A model generated the notes under the pieces. The model searched no databases and was not told the origin of the DNA. It saw only the letters and a list, made by a program, of their open reading frames with translations. The position numbers were made by a program, and so were the translations under genes. Positions 12,121 through 24,483 of a stretch of DNA of 64,000 bases are shown one piece after another. The DNA lies in the NCBI GenBank assembly GCA_050084515.1, contig CM114271.1:58342001-58406000 (forward strand), read 5' to 3'. Position 1 is the first letter of the stretch; every line of letters begins with the position of its first letter. The DNA is from Blasia pusilla. Taxonomy: Eukaryota > Marchantiophyta > Marchantiopsida > Blasiales.

Positions 12121-12825
12121 ACGATCCCATGCTAATTCATGGCATCCATATACAGAGGCGAGAAGTACCAAAATATCTCCAATAAAGTAAGATCCAATCT
12201 CTCTCTACACCATCTCACACCATAACTCTCAAAGGTGTGCACTCTCTCTCATGTCAAACCAAACCCACTCTCCTAATGAGAGGCTTGGGTTACACTCACA
12301 AGGGAAGGGACCATAGTTGCGCCACCTTATGCCAAGAGGTTCAACAAAGAGAGAATGAGCTCTCAAGCTCTCTCTCCTTGAGGTATACCCCCTTCCCTCT
12401 CCCACGCCCTCTCAATGGTAACCTATGCTCGCAGGTCACCTCCTTGGCTCTTGACCTACTGTAGCCGGTTAAGGGCCACTTCCCAAAGTGGAAAGTCAAC
12501 TATCCCCAACATGGACATTTACCAAAAATAGCAAGTTTCTCTACATGGCTCCAAATGAGCCGAAACGAAGGGGAAACCTGCTCTCTCACGTTTCCCAAGG
12601 CCTCAGCAAGTCATCCTCAACCTCTTGGGCCTGTCCTCCACTACTCGTGCAGATGCTTAGCTAGATCCCACCAATCTATCCTAACAATCGTGAAAATTAT
12701 CGTGCGCATACACATCGTCATACAACATACATCACTGTCATCGAACACACACACAAACACACATACAATCCCATGCTAACTCATAGCATCCATACACAGA
12801 GGCGAGAAGTACCAAAATATCTCCA
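12042..12825 (-). repeat. 3' LTR of element 1 with an extra copy of its terminal module
   Basis: Reading on minus from a purine-rich tract (plus-strand 12,826-12,840): a TGGAGATATTTTGG module (12,825-12,701), then the LTR from about 12,696 (TTTTCACGATTGTTAGG) to 12,042 (CACGACA), which ends in a second copy of the module (about 12,180-12,042). A (CA)n run lies in the second module at about 12,088-12,113. The base after the LTR end is the start of CCAAC, which continues the methyltransferase reading of element 2. This marks the right end of the nested insertion. Confidence 0.7.
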
Positions 12826-13019
12826 ATCGCCCCCCTAGCTGGTAGTTAGGTCCCTCTAACTCCAAATAGCCATATATCCCTACCTACCACGACATACATC
12901 TCTATAATGCTAAGAGCAGAAAGGCTGGATGCTCATGTGGCCCCATCGTTAGTCGCCTTCCTGTCATCCATATCACAGAAAAAGTCGGAATTGAAACCTA
13001 CCTAGTATCTCCTCTATGT

Positions 13020-13834
13020 ACATCTAGGACACATCCATTGTCCCCAAGGAACCCTAGTGAGAGGTGGCATCAGACATGTCATATGCTAACCTCTGGAATA
13101 TCCATCACAGACTAGCATCGTGGCCGCACCACAAGCAGAACCACACAACATACAACGCAAGCCTGCAAGAACTACTGTTGAGCTTGGATCTACTGTACCA
13201 TCAATGTTAGGAAGGTGACATGGAGCACAATTAAGCTCATGGTCCTTCCATACCATACCATCGCGTCCCTCCAGCAAGAGAACACCGGAGGGAAAAACGT
13301 CACGCACTCTCAAGATAGTGCACCATGCAGTCACATCCAATGTTGTTGGTGCCGTCTGCTGCAAGTAGACGTAATCTCCTTGATGAAACCTCCGGATAGT
13401 TGGTCGATAACCACCACCCCCAATAGTCACATTCCTCAACGTATCCGATGTTGCGCAATCGCCAAGTTCTCGAACACCATGGGCATCACTCTCCGAAACA
13501 ACTTAGCCCTCTGAGAACATGCTCGCATCCATACATCTGGGTCATCAAGGTCCAACACCTCACCATCATCTTGACAAATGGCCGCAGATAAATCTGGCTC
13601 TCGGCCATAAAGTAGCAAGCACGGTGAAAAAGACGCTAAGGATATTTTCTTGTTGAATCTGTATCCCATCGCCAACCACGGCAACTGGAGGTCCCAATCT
13701 CCTAGGTGACCTCTCTGCAAGCCATACTTGCGTAAATCCCTCTTCACCGTATGCACAACTCTCTCCGCTAATCCATCCGCCTCAGGATGATATCGCGAAG
13801 TCCTATGGTGTTCGATCAGCGCTTGATCACACAA
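13020..13834 (-). pseudogene. Element 1 integrase C-terminal part and PHD finger
   Basis: Minus frames 13,834-13,436 and 13,439-13,086 give the integrase end (RYHPEADGLAERVV, carrying the Glu of the DDE triad), the GPY/F-like module and a PHD finger. Compared with 81-752, one PHD ligand is mutated (CDGY instead of CDGC) and a stop lies in the finger. The HHCC zinc-binding domain and the first two catalytic Asp residues are absent: the sequence jumps from the end of RNase H (YRRGTPC at about 13,835) straight into this part. This is a large internal deletion, so the element cannot integrate by itself. Confidence 0.75.
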
Positions 13835-15243
13835 GGCGTCCCACGTCTATATACCACTTGAAAATCATACTTCTGCAACAATAGAGCCCATCTCGCAAGC
13901 TTCCTTGTAAGCTTGTCGGACTCCATCAACCACTTCAGTGATTGATGATCAATGATGATGGTAAAGGGGTTGCCGAATAAGTAACACCTGAAATGCGCGA
14001 TAGCCCAGACTGTAGCCAAGCACTCACCCTCATACAAGCTGTACTTCGCCTCTGCAACATTGTTTGAGCGGCTAGCATAAGCCATCACAAAAAACTCTCT
14101 ACCCTCATCATCATGCTGGGTGAAGACCGCTCCAAGCCCCAACATGCTCCAATTTGTGTGCAAGTGGAAAGGACGCCCCCTGATCGGTCTCCTCAAGATG
14201 GGCGCAGACGTCAACCTATCCTTGAGCAAGTGAAATGCTCGCTCGTGCTCATCCCCCCAGTGCCACTCGTGATCCACCTTGTTCAGCAAGGTTAGCGGCT
14301 TCGCAATCGAACTGAATCCCTTGACGTACCCCCAATAGAAGTTCGCCAATCCCATGAATGCGCGAACACGGCTCACATCTATAGGGCGTGGAATGCGTGA
14401 AATAGCCTCTACCTACGTTTGCTGAACACCAAGGCCCCCTGGGTATATTGTATGACCCAAGTACTCAATTTGGTCGTAGAAGAACTTGCACTTTTCTGGA
14501 TGTAGCTTCAACCCATGTAATTGCAATCGTCAAAACACCTCCTCTAGATGTTGCTCATGCTCCTCAAGCGTGGCGCTAAAGACTACGATGTCATCAATAT
14601 AACACCTAGAAAAATCCAGACCTGCCAAGATCCTATCCATCATCCTCTAAAACTCGGCCGAGGCGTTCTTTATTCCAAATGGTAAGAACCGCCACTGGTA
14701 CAAATAATCCTTCCCATGAGGATCGATGCCCCAAAATGCCGTCTTCTGCCTGTCCTCCAAATTGATAGGCAGCTGATGGTATTCGGCTCTCAAATCCAAT
14801 GAACTGAAGACCTTTGCGTGACCAATCGCACCAAAGATCTCCTCAGGGGTGGGCATGGCATACCTATCCGACTTCGTCTGCCGATTGATAGGTCGGTAAT
14901 CCCCACACATCCGCCTATCCATCCAATTGCCATGCACATCCTTCTTGGCGGGCATAACAGTGGCAGATGCATACTCCCCATACGATATCTCCACTAGTTC
15001 TGCTCCGACCAAGTCTTGGCTCTTACTCTGAATCAGAGCCCTCTCCATATCATTGTACATGTAGGGTCGTCGGAAGATCGGCGTATCACTCGACAACTCA
15101 ATGTGGATCCACAGTCCCTTCAGCGTACCTAGATCCTCCATGCTAAACGCAAAGCAGCTCCTATAACTCGTGAGGAACTGATGTATCCGGCGCCACTCTC
15201 CTCCTGTCAACTTAGGGCCCATATCTGGCTCCCAAGTCTCCAT
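13835..15243 (-). pseudogene. Element 1 reverse transcriptase and RNase H
   Basis: The frame 15,243-14,647 holds the RT start (FAFSMEDLGTL, RMCGDYRPINRQ, SSLDLRAEYHQLP, YQWRFLPFG). The catalytic YIDDIVVFS (YxDD) lies near 14,600 after a stop. The frame 14,376-13,816 covers the RT thumb (MGLANFYWGYVKGFS) and the Ty3-type RNase H (LHTNWSMLGLGAVFTQ, ASRSNNVAEAKYSLYEGECLA, IIIDHQSLKWL). The usual catalytic Asp in TDxSxxGxGA is Asn here. The order RT - RNase H - integrase is that of Ty3/Gypsy elements. Stops near 14,645 and 14,380 inactivate it. Confidence 0.85.
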
Positions 15244-15589
15244 CGTGACTACGATAGGACTCTCCGGCGCGGATATCGGTGGTTGCTATGGTGCAACCCC
15301 GTCTCAAACAACAACACTCGGCCGCTCTCTTGCAACCAACTGCAAACTCTGATCTCCTGCACATGCACTGCCCCTTTCCATGCTCAATGCAAAGGCTATC
15401 ATCTCCTTGCGTTCCTACAAAACATCCCAAGAAGTCCAAGGGTGTCTCTCCCGATCTCCCCTGGTGTGTAGATCTCCTCGGGTCTTGCCCCTAGCCACTG
15501 CCTCCACCGTCTCGGTAAGCATGGGGCTCACCAACGCAACCGCTATGATCTGTGGCGCTCTCATATGGCGTTGCTCAGCCACTCCCAAG

Positions 15590-16345
15590 ATAAGGATCCA
15601 TGTCAAGAAGTTCAGGTCCATCGCCTAACCCAAGACGTGGCGTTGTGATGCCTCTAACATTGACGGTACTGCCATCACTCTTGTGGAAAATCCCATCGCT
15701 CGCTCTCTCTCGTCGGCATTGGGCTCCACCAACCGTTGAACCTGGTCATCCCAAACCAAGCCATGACTGGCCTCCTTATATGCATAGGAAGCATGAAAAC
15801 TCACAAACATGGGCAAGGTTGCCCGCGGCCTGCCTACCCTGTTGACCACAATCAACGGTGGTCGATCATCGTGCCTCACTCCCTATGATCGACGACCAAG
15901 ATCCAAAATGGAATCCATTAATAAATGGGAGGGGCGCTCCACTCTTGCATACGCCCTCCATAACACCGTATGGGGCACCAAGATGGTCCACCATAGATGC
16001 GGGCGATGGGCTCTAGAACCTACACTCGCAGTATTCAAGAACACTACTGGGCCGATCCAGGCACGCATCTGATGAGCACTCGTCATCACCCATGACTTGG
16101 AGTCTCCTAAGATCGGCACATACTCTAGAATGCAGGTTGGAGAACGAGACTGGTGCTCCTACAACTTCCGTAAGACCCTCAACATCTCCCAAAACAACCT
16201 GGACCGAGTGTCAGCCAACCCGCTGCCTCGTCCAGCACTTGATTGTCCTTGACATGGCCAACCGACAATGACCAAATCAATGGTCCCTACCCCTCTAACT
16301 CCAAAGAGATCTAACACTCGAATACCCTCCTACGAGGTACACCAC
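15590..16345 (-). pseudogene. C5-cytosine DNA methyltransferase domain inside element 1 (internally deleted)
   Basis: Between protease and RT, on the same strand, the conserved motifs of a C5-DNA methyltransferase appear in order: motif I start (VLDLFG, about 16,317-16,301), the catalytic Pro-Cys loop (GWPCQGQSSAG, about 16,263-16,230), the ENV-type motif mutated to LEYVP, the Arg-rich motif VIII (SRAHRPHLWW, about 16,010), ERERAMGF (about 15,715-15,690), and a tail (AMDLNFLTWI, about 15,620). Such enzymes methylate cytosine at C5 using S-adenosylmethionine. About 65 residues between motif I and the catalytic loop, present in element 2 (32.74-32.49 kb), are missing here, and there are stops (for example TAG in the LGQAM motif). 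The domain lies directly on the gag-pol strand, not as a separate gene. Confidence 0.8.
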
Positions 16346-16683
16346 ACAATGGGTGTGGTATCCACGGGTGTCATCGTAGCACTCTCTGCTACCTCAGGTT
16401 CCTCAGACCTGTCACACTCCGGTGCAAACGCCTCGCTCCACGCGGTCTGCACGTGCTCATGTGCCAATCGTCGAAGCTCCTCAATCGAGCCCCACAATGG
16501 CACCTCTCCTCCATGAAATGATACAGCTACCATAACACTCCTCTCCATAGAAATGTCAGGAACGGGAGTATCCTCTGCATGGACATGTCCCTCAATCAAA
16601 TCACTAGGCCAAGTGATGGCACTACTAAATGCTGCTAAGGTCGCCATCTCTCCTGGCCGTTGCTCGATCACTGCACCTGTGAG

Positions 16684-17472
16684 TCAAACGTGTAATGAGC
16701 TAAGGCGCCCATCACCTGATTGCCATCCTGGTCTGTAGGACACTGACTCCTCCCAGTAATCCAAGGAAAACCCCATCGGGTATAATATTGCTCCACCAAG
16801 CAAGACGTCGTAAGACTCTACATCAATCACTATCGCTTTGGCTCGTACCATGGACTCATCTGTAGGATATCCCGAGCGAATCCTCACCACGACCTCCTGT
16901 AAAATGATATACTGTGTGGTACTTGCTCCACCCAAAGATGTCTGTATCCCGAATGGACAACGCTCCACATCAGCTCTCGTCAAGCCCAATCCTCTGAATG
17001 ACGCTTTCCCCAACATCAAGGGTTGCGCTCCTGAATCCAACAAGACGCGTTGCGGACTAAAAACTCTACCTCCGGGACTCACCAACGGGAAGACCTCTCC
17101 CTGGTTATCCAGCAACACAACACCAGGAGAAGCCATGGCACGCTCTATCGCGGGTCTAGCGGGCATCTCCACCATCCTAGCAGCCGCAGCCTGCCATGAA
17201 TCTGACATGGACGGACCGAGCATCCGCTCCAAGGGCAGGTCCATCACCTCCTCTGCAACCACCTTTGAACGTGATGCAGGAACTCCAACTCCACGCTCAC
17301 ATAGCGTAGCAACCAGCCAAAAAGCCTCGGCGGGCATACCCCCCAACATCATAAGATCGGAAGTAGAAAATAAAGGAGCGCGGTACACAATGGTGGCCAC
17401 CCCCAACAACGTGCTTGACACATGCCCCTCCTGAGCATCAACAATAGGATTTGTCACACTCGCTTCTCCCAT
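16684..17472 (-). pseudogene. Element 1 aspartic protease region
   Basis: A 262-codon minus frame contains the retropepsin-type core VLLDSGAQPLMLGKASFRG (catalytic DSG, about 17,055-17,000) and, about 70 residues later, YDVLLGGAILYPMGFSLDYW, which fits the second half of the protease fold. The sequence then runs through 16,671-16,330 (ITWPSDLIEGHVHAEDTPV and so on) into the methyltransferase. The frame itself is open for its whole length, so this is the best preserved part of element 1. The matching region of element 2 is at 32.84-33.78 kb, where DSG is not in a single open frame. Confidence 0.75.
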
Positions 17473-17939
17473 CGCCCTCCGTGCCTACACACCAACAACA
17501 TCACCAACTCTCCAGGAACTCTGATCATGACCCATCGATGGGGTCCTCATTGTCTCGAACAATGTGAGAGACTGAGGAAGCCTGGTTTGTTTCTTGGCTT
17601 CCCCTCGCTGTGGATCCAACTCTACGGCTGCTCCACACATCACAACTGCAGCTACCTCCATCTTGGCTACCCCACACATCCAACCAGGATCCTCCATATC
17701 TCTGGCTGCTCCGTATGATATCGATGCCACGGATCCGGTATGTGATAATCTCAATGCCATAGCTGCAATCTGCTCCTATAGATGATGTATCTGAGCAGCC
17801 ATCCTAGCCTCAAGTCCGGCGTCTCCCTCGACGTGTCTAGGTGGTAGGACCCTACCTCCTCCACGGGTAGCTCCACCACCGTGTCAGGCAACTCCCGCTC
17901 CTCGTCCCCCAACGGGACCACCTGGTGCACGATCTCTAG

Positions 17940-19260
17940 GCCCACTCAGATTGGATACTCACTCCGGTGCCCTCTCTGGCCCTCGGTCCGGACGTAACTC
18001 AGGATATAAACTGAAACACCTGGCACGTGTATGACCATACTTCTGACAATAGTCACACTGATAACCTCCTGGTGCAGCACCATCTCCTCCTCTATGTTGA
18101 GGCACACGTCCATGACCCTGACGAGTGCAATCGCGCTGAGGATGGGCTCCACCATATGACCAACAAGTGATAGTAGGCGGCTGCTGCTGAGCCGCATATG
18201 AAGGCGCAAGCCTCTAAGGCACGGCCTCCCGGTATCCTCCCTGAGCTCGTGGTGCCACAGTCGACCTATCTCGGAGTCCACCTTGCTGCACAGGTGGTGC
18301 AGACAATTGCAACTGCTCTCACCCAGAACCCATGGTGGCTAAGCTCTCCTCCGCCATGTTGCGCTCAATGTTCTCGGTGGTCCTAAAAACATCTCTCAAC
18401 GTAGGGGAGGTATTCATAAGAAGCATCCCCTCTCGCACCCGTGTCCGCAGGGTCTAGTCCAGAATCGCCTACCATGACTGGATAGCCTAAGCCTTTGTCA
18501 CCCCCTGAGTGACGTGTAAGCCTCATGCAAACTCTCACCCGGGCGCCTCTGGAAGTCATGGATGCTCCGCGACTTCTCCGTACGTACCCTTTGGTAGCTC
18601 GCCCTCAACTCAGCAAAGAACTCGACCACATGGTTGAACTTGGGACGAACCCGACTATACGGTGCAACTCCTCCCGTGCAAGTGACCCCTCCTAAAATGT
18701 CACTAGTGGAAGAGAGGAAGTAGCCTCTCCGGACTCCTCCTCCTCATCTAGGAACGGTTCTGTCCATAACACATAGTGTGGGTGATAGTAGAGTCGTCAT
18801 GCCTCAATCTTCTGGGCATATCTGTGGGAGAACTCATGGTAATCGTCCATGGGTGCCCCCTCTAAATGCTGGAACATACCGTTCCATGTTGTAAACGGTT
18901 TGAACTTTCTAGAGTTCTTGGCCGCTGGGAGTCACACCAACTCTTAAACTCTGCTATGAAATCGTGCAACTCAATCGTGCCTACTGCACCTGAAAACCTA
19001 CGCGGTCCTCTACCCCGGTCGTCCATCTCGTACGCCCAACTAGTAGGACCACTCACAATGTGTGGCAATGTGCTCACAAACTCCTCTACACCCTTCCCCT
19101 CGTCTGACGATGACACAGAAGGAGGCCGAGGTGGTCCCTCACGTGGAGATCCTCGAAACCTCGCGCCACTCCTCGTAAAACCTCTAGAGCTACTCTCGGG
19201 TTCACCACCTCGCCTCTCAAAGTCCCAAACGGACCCCGTAATGACCCTCATGCCCCTCTC
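17940..19260 (-). pseudogene. Element 1 gag region
   Basis: The minus frame 19,251-18,862 matches the element 2 gag start (RRFSGA.GTIELHDFIAEF.SWCDSQR). The following 900 bp match the element 2 gag core (MDDYHEF.H.YAQ, RLYY.PHYV.W) but with many stops and shifts. Near 18,160 a CCHC-type zinc knuckle is reduced to CWSY, while element 2 keeps CWSCGG. This is a structural nucleocapsid protein precursor by position and knuckle; it shows no enzyme motif. It is inactive. Confidence 0.65.
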
Positions 19261-19982
19261 ACCCGATCACTCTCAACCTCGCGAGTAATCCCTCAATCAC
19301 TCATCCCAAACATGCGGCACTCGATCTACATCCTCCCTCCTCAAGATGTGTAACGAGCGGCAACACACGGCATGGTGTGGAAAATCGACCAGAATATCAT
19401 CTTATCGACAACCTACCCTCAACTCCGGACATCCCACACAGGTCTATGTCCCCTAAACCACATACATTAATGATGCTCTCAGCATCCACACACCCAATAT
19501 CCCCAAATAAACTACCAAAATCCCAAAATCCCTCACACGTGCAGGGTAAAGGACCAAAATAGGTAGCTTGAACACATGTCGATGTCTCTCCTCAACAATT
19601 GCAAATCTCAACCCCAACTCGGTCGTGGAGACAACTCCTCCAGTCAGCAAGTCATATTCCTCCCGTACTAACTTTGCTCAAAACTCCTTGATAGGCACTG
19701 CAGTTCCAGCGGAACAGTGCGGCATTGCAGGTGGCATGGAACGGTGCGGCGTTGTAGGCGGCATGGAACGGCTATGAACGGCACATCCCTCGATGGTGGG
19801 ATGCGGCACTCGGCTGCATACCCTCCTAAATCAACAAAAAAAACCACACTTTGCTCCATAATGACGGTGCGGCTCCGCGATCGAGAGAGTGCAGTGCGGC
19901 CACGAGCGGCACGGCGCGGTAATCGGCGGCGCATTGCGGCTACGGGCGCCATGGCACGCTACTTAATCATCGTCGAGGTGCG
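19261..19982 (-). other. Element 1 leader, 3' portion
   Basis: This GC-rich, G/C-patterned stretch with recurring GGCATGGAACGG-type segments lies between gag and the DNA-transposon-like block. The short frames here (for example MAPVAAMRRRLPRR) have no homologue in element 2 and are probably not coding. The string ATCATCGTCG at about 19,966-19,975 recurs at about 30,532-30,541 on the other side of the block. Confidence 0.4.
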
Positions 19983-20379
19983 GTAAGAGGAGAGGAAGAG
20001 AAGAAGAGAGGAGAGAGGAGAGAGGAAACTACCTTCAACCGAAATAGATACTTTTTTTGAAGAGAGTCTCCGTTGGGTTGAAGAGAGGAAAATTTTTGTT
20101 TGAATTTTGTTGCACTTTTTTGTTCATATATTAAGCAGTCCCACAGTTTTTTTTTCCTCTTCCATATTTTGGCAACCCTTCTGAGTCCGACGAGTTCCAA
20201 ATTGCTCAAAATTTAGAAAACTCAAAAATTAGTGGAATCATAAGTGTGGAACCAATCACTTTTTCCATCCAAGGTCTGGAAAAAATCTGTCATTTGCCCG
20301 GGGCTGAATAGAGTTCAAGCTCAAAGTGAAGGTTGAGAAAAAAATAAAAGTACAATCTAAAACCTCATTTTGCATCCTC

Positions 20380-23300
20380 AAAGTGGTTTGTTTAAAATAC
20401 TTGAACTTTCTTGAGGGACAGGAATTGGTTGGTGGATTCCTACTCCTACCTCCGACTCTCTTAAAACTACCAGCAACACATAGTACATGTGCTTACAAGG
20501 GAAATACCTTTTGCCACTTGTCTCTCTTTGGACAAAGTCATCACATGAACATGTGGGAAAGCAACAGATGTGCACCATATACACCCGTGTGACACTTGAA
20601 TTTACAGTGTTGTTCCTGACCCAATACATCCTTCCTATTCCATTGCCACTCAAGACATCTTTCGTGGCAATGATCTCCATTTTTGCCTCCCGAGCTGATG
20701 CAATTCACTTTGCTCTCTCCACCGTTGGCCTGCACATTCTGTTTCTCTTCACCCCATTTCTAGACTCAAACAGAAATAATGGATTGAGATCATCCACCTT
20801 CTCCGGGTACATGTTGACATCAATCTTGGGTTGAATACGAAATGCAAAGGTCTCTGTTATGCGAACATGCTCCAAACTTCCCCCATCTACGAGTCTGAAA
20901 CCGGCACCTGTAAGATTGTCCACTTCGTCTTGAGTGCAGTTCGTACCTGCGGCGATGGGCCAAATCGTGGGGGTATTCTCGGGAGCTCCAATGGCAGTCG
21001 GATAAGACTTCCGGAAAGCGCAAGATTCATTTGGGCAGAAGAAGTACTTCAATTGATCCCCGGTCCTCGTGAAACGATCAAAGGTTTTGAGTCCCCAAAA
21101 CCAGGCGGTGGTCGCCCGATCCTTATCTGATTCTTATTTAGGAAAGTGCCGCATGCTCTCCTAATGCCAACAGATGCTGCCCTGCAGGTGGGTCCACGTC
21201 CTGGGTTGCTACGAGATATATGCCGCCGTTTTAGGTTGCAATCCACCTCCATTACCGAAATCCCATATTGTTGAACCACCCTAGTGACAGGATGTTGCGA
21301 ACTTCCAGCAACGGAGGGCTTTTGAAATAAAACATTCACTGATTTTGGAGAAGTAACTCCATCACGGATTTGGGACAGGTCCGGGGTCCCCGAATACCTG
21401 GGCGGTGTAATTTCCTCATCCAAATCAATCACCGGATTCGATGCTGCCTCTTCACCTGCTTGAAGTCAAGATACTTATCTGGTCTCCACGAGTCTCGCTC
21501 GGACTGCTCTACCACCATCTGTATGGGACGTCTTGAAACCCGCCCACGAATATCCCCTCCAATGTGTACGTCTTGCTCAAGTGGAGTTCGGCTACGCACC
21601 GGTTGAAGGCTTCCACATACATTTTTCATCACAGATCTCACGGCCGCCCTACGACATAGAGCTTGTAGATCGACGGCCCCTTTCCTTTTGTTATGCCTTT
21701 TCTGAGGAAGATATGGGATGTTGCAGACTGTAGCATTGCTCTTGCCTAGTCTTGTTGGCATGCCTCCACAAGTGAAATTTGTTGGCATGCTTGTGACGAC
21801 CTCCAGGAGGAATGAACACTTTCTGCTCCACTTGTGTTGGGGCAGAGGGCATTTTCATGAACATTCAATCCCTGCAACGACGGCAATGTTAGAAGGGAAC
21901 GAAAATAACTCAGGAGTCAAAGAAATAAGCAACCTGTCGGAACCAGACGGGTTGCAGGCCCGAGGCATCCCATGAACGACTCTGCGACCCGACGGAAACC
22001 AACGTGTTGTAACCTTAAACCCACACTCGGGTTGCACCAAATATTTGATGCAGGCATCCCCCTGTGACCCGCCGGGTCCCGGCGGTTGCACACTCGGGTT
22101 GCACCAAATATTTGGATGCAACCCGTCGGTTTCCGTCGGGTTGCACACTCGGGCAACCCGTCGCATCCGACAGCTTGCTTGGTTTCTTGGGTTTGAAATC
22201 CATATAGTTCCCACGCTTCTCACCCTGAGCTACATTTTACAAAAAATTCTCAACGTGAGCTTGACAAGACAAAATAGTGAACTCACCTGCCGCATGAAGT
22301 TTCCCCATTGTCTCATACGTACAGTCCACCAACTCAACCAAGAGCACAACTCTTTGTACTTCCCCTCAATCGCATGCTTCCTCCACCACCCATGAAGTTC
22401 TTCCTGGCATTCCATGGCCTGCTTCAAGGTTTTGCTGTCCTTGCAGCGTTGGAGTAGAGTCACATGCTCTGTCCTCTTATTCTCCTTGATGCAAGATTTG
22501 GTGTACCGGGTCACAGACTGTTGCCAATTGAAAGCATCCAACGTTTCCCTCTCCGGTTGAACCTCTCCACCCCAGAACACTTCCCGGATAGCAATCCACC
22601 CAGGTTGTGCATTGTCCGCCATGAACCCATAAATTTCCGGAGGTGGCCTTTTGTTTTCCTTCACCACCTCCAATAAGAGTAACCAACACATCTTCAAACT
22701 GCCAACGTCTTCTGCCTTTACTTCACAGACAAATATAGTTTTGAGTCCCTTCTCCACATGGTCATAAACGTGAGCACCCATCGTCAACCATCCGTTCAAA
22801 GACTCTGAGCAAATATCAAAGCTTACCCCAGCTCGTAAAGATCTTCCCCTTCCCTCATTCGATCTATAAGATCGAGGCCACTCGACGGACCTGTCGTTGA
22901 CATTTTGAAGACATAGGCCCTGGATCCCTCGCCTTCTTGGCCCATGAACTACCATCTCTGAATGAATGGAAATCTGGAGTTGGCCTTGATTCTGGCAATG
23001 GCATCCATTTCGGCCATCTTTCCATCCAGAACTCGTATTTGACACAGCAAAGTCCGGAAGCATTCAGGATCAGCGAGAAATGCGAGATTTTCCCAGAGTT
23101 GTTTCTCCTCAACCGCCGTGATCTCGCCCTGTCCAGGGATTCCAAGCAATTGTTCACAAATTTGTGAGCTTGATCACTCCGGGCTTTGAACCCGGAGAGT
23201 TTCTGTAGACCTCGGCTACTTTCTTCGCCACATCCTCCTTGATGTGTCTCTGAATTGCATCGGTCATAGGATGAGTGTGGGAGCCAACATGAACTGCCAG

Positions 23301-24292
23301 CCTTGTATACTCTGACATGGAGCCCAAGTCGTGAACAATGAAAAATATGTATGCAGGACACGCTCCAACGCAGAAAGGGGATGCTTGACAATGAGGACAT
23401 CGATGGCCTCCCGGCGGTATGGTGGCACCGACCTCATATGGAGTTTCTGCATTCTTGGGAGGGAATTGCGACGTATTGACCCACCCGTTGCGCTCTAGAT
23501 ACGGGCATGCTGGACTTCTACATTCCGAGGCTCCCACGCATTGGCGGCGGGAGACAATCCAAGGACCATCTGGAATTGAAGCACTGGTCCATTGAAGCCT
23601 GCACCATCAATGACAATCAGACTTTTTGTCCATACCCTTCAGGCGTCCTCCATCCTTCTTTTGAGCAGGAGCAGCAAGTGGAGGCAACTAAAAAATGCAA
23701 TTACCATCGTATGTGGGCGGCAGCTCGTCGACAAGAATGTGCTTGAACATTTTCAAGGCAGAGACGAAAGCAAACTATTGCTTGATACTCGCAAGAGGAA
23801 CGAGTAGGCGGACAGAGGGCCCGATTGGTGTCCGACAGATCCACTGAGGTTGATAACATCCGGAATCTCTTCAGGAAGAACAACATTATTCTGGCGTGCA
23901 AAGTTGGAGTCGGCCGGATCTGCGCAGAGCTTGGAGTTGCAAACGAGAGCTCGGAGCACTAGGAAATTCTAGACCGTCTACTTGGGAAACAGATTTAATT
24001 CAGGGGAGGCCGTAAACTCTGTATTGACCATTTGCTAGAGGTAGGAGATTCCATACTTTACGGTCTGAGGTCACTGGCTGGACCGTCTCACCTATTATGT
24101 CTTCCGTACCATCCACCCTAACATCTTTGGATACAAAGATGGTTCCAATTTGGAGAAGAAATCGAGCAATGCAGAAAAATTTTCATCCTTTGCTATGAAA
24201 GACTCACGAGCTTGGGGTCGAATGATTTCGATTGAGGAAGGGCCGCATGAGATGACTACCACAAGTGAGCTTAACATAATTATCCATTCCAA
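20380..24292 (-). pseudogene. Transposase-like gene with N-terminal Cys cluster and C-terminal SWIM finger
   Basis: Minus-strand pieces in order: MEWIIMLSS start (24,292); a Cys-rich segment (23,537-23,154, with CPHC, CVGAC, VGSHTHPMTDAIQRH); a helical piece (23,149-22,949); a catalytic-like core (23,063-22,260, with YGFMADNAQPGW, FNWQQSVTRYTKSCI, AIEGKYKELCSWLSWW) ending at a clean CAG/GTGAGT donor; an intron packed with palindromes (22,260-21,870); further pieces (21,788-20,705); and a C-terminal SWIM-type zinc finger (CSCDDF...PCKH, about 20,590-20,530). DDE transposases of the MULE type combine an Asp-containing core with a SWIM finger. Frameshifts near 23,150 and 22,870 suggest decay, or introns I could not place. 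Confidence 0.5.
21930..22170. repeat. Palindrome cluster A (intron of the transposase-like gene)
   Basis: Five copies of a short palindrome built from half-site CAACCCGTCGGA and its reverse complement, most with substitutions, lie inside the intron that starts at the GTGAGT donor near 22,262. One copy at about 22,110-22,145 is close to perfect. The repeats create shadow frames encoding peptides such as QPDGNRRVA on both strands. Confidence 0.8.
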
Positions 24293-24483
24293 GAAGATTC
24301 CAACGGGAGGAGACTGAGAATGAGAACTTTTAATTTATAGTGAATAGGAAAACAGATATCTCTCGACATATTTTTCCGACAAGATGAATTCGGTGGATGA
24401 CATTGTTCGACACAATGGATCCAATTCTGTAACACATTCAATTTCATTTGCAATATGTTACCGGATTTGGGAAGCAGAGGGTT

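Noticed and set aside
16838-17434. 198-codon plus-strand frame opposite the element 1 protease
   Set aside because: It is the complement of the protease-coding frame and has no motif of its own.
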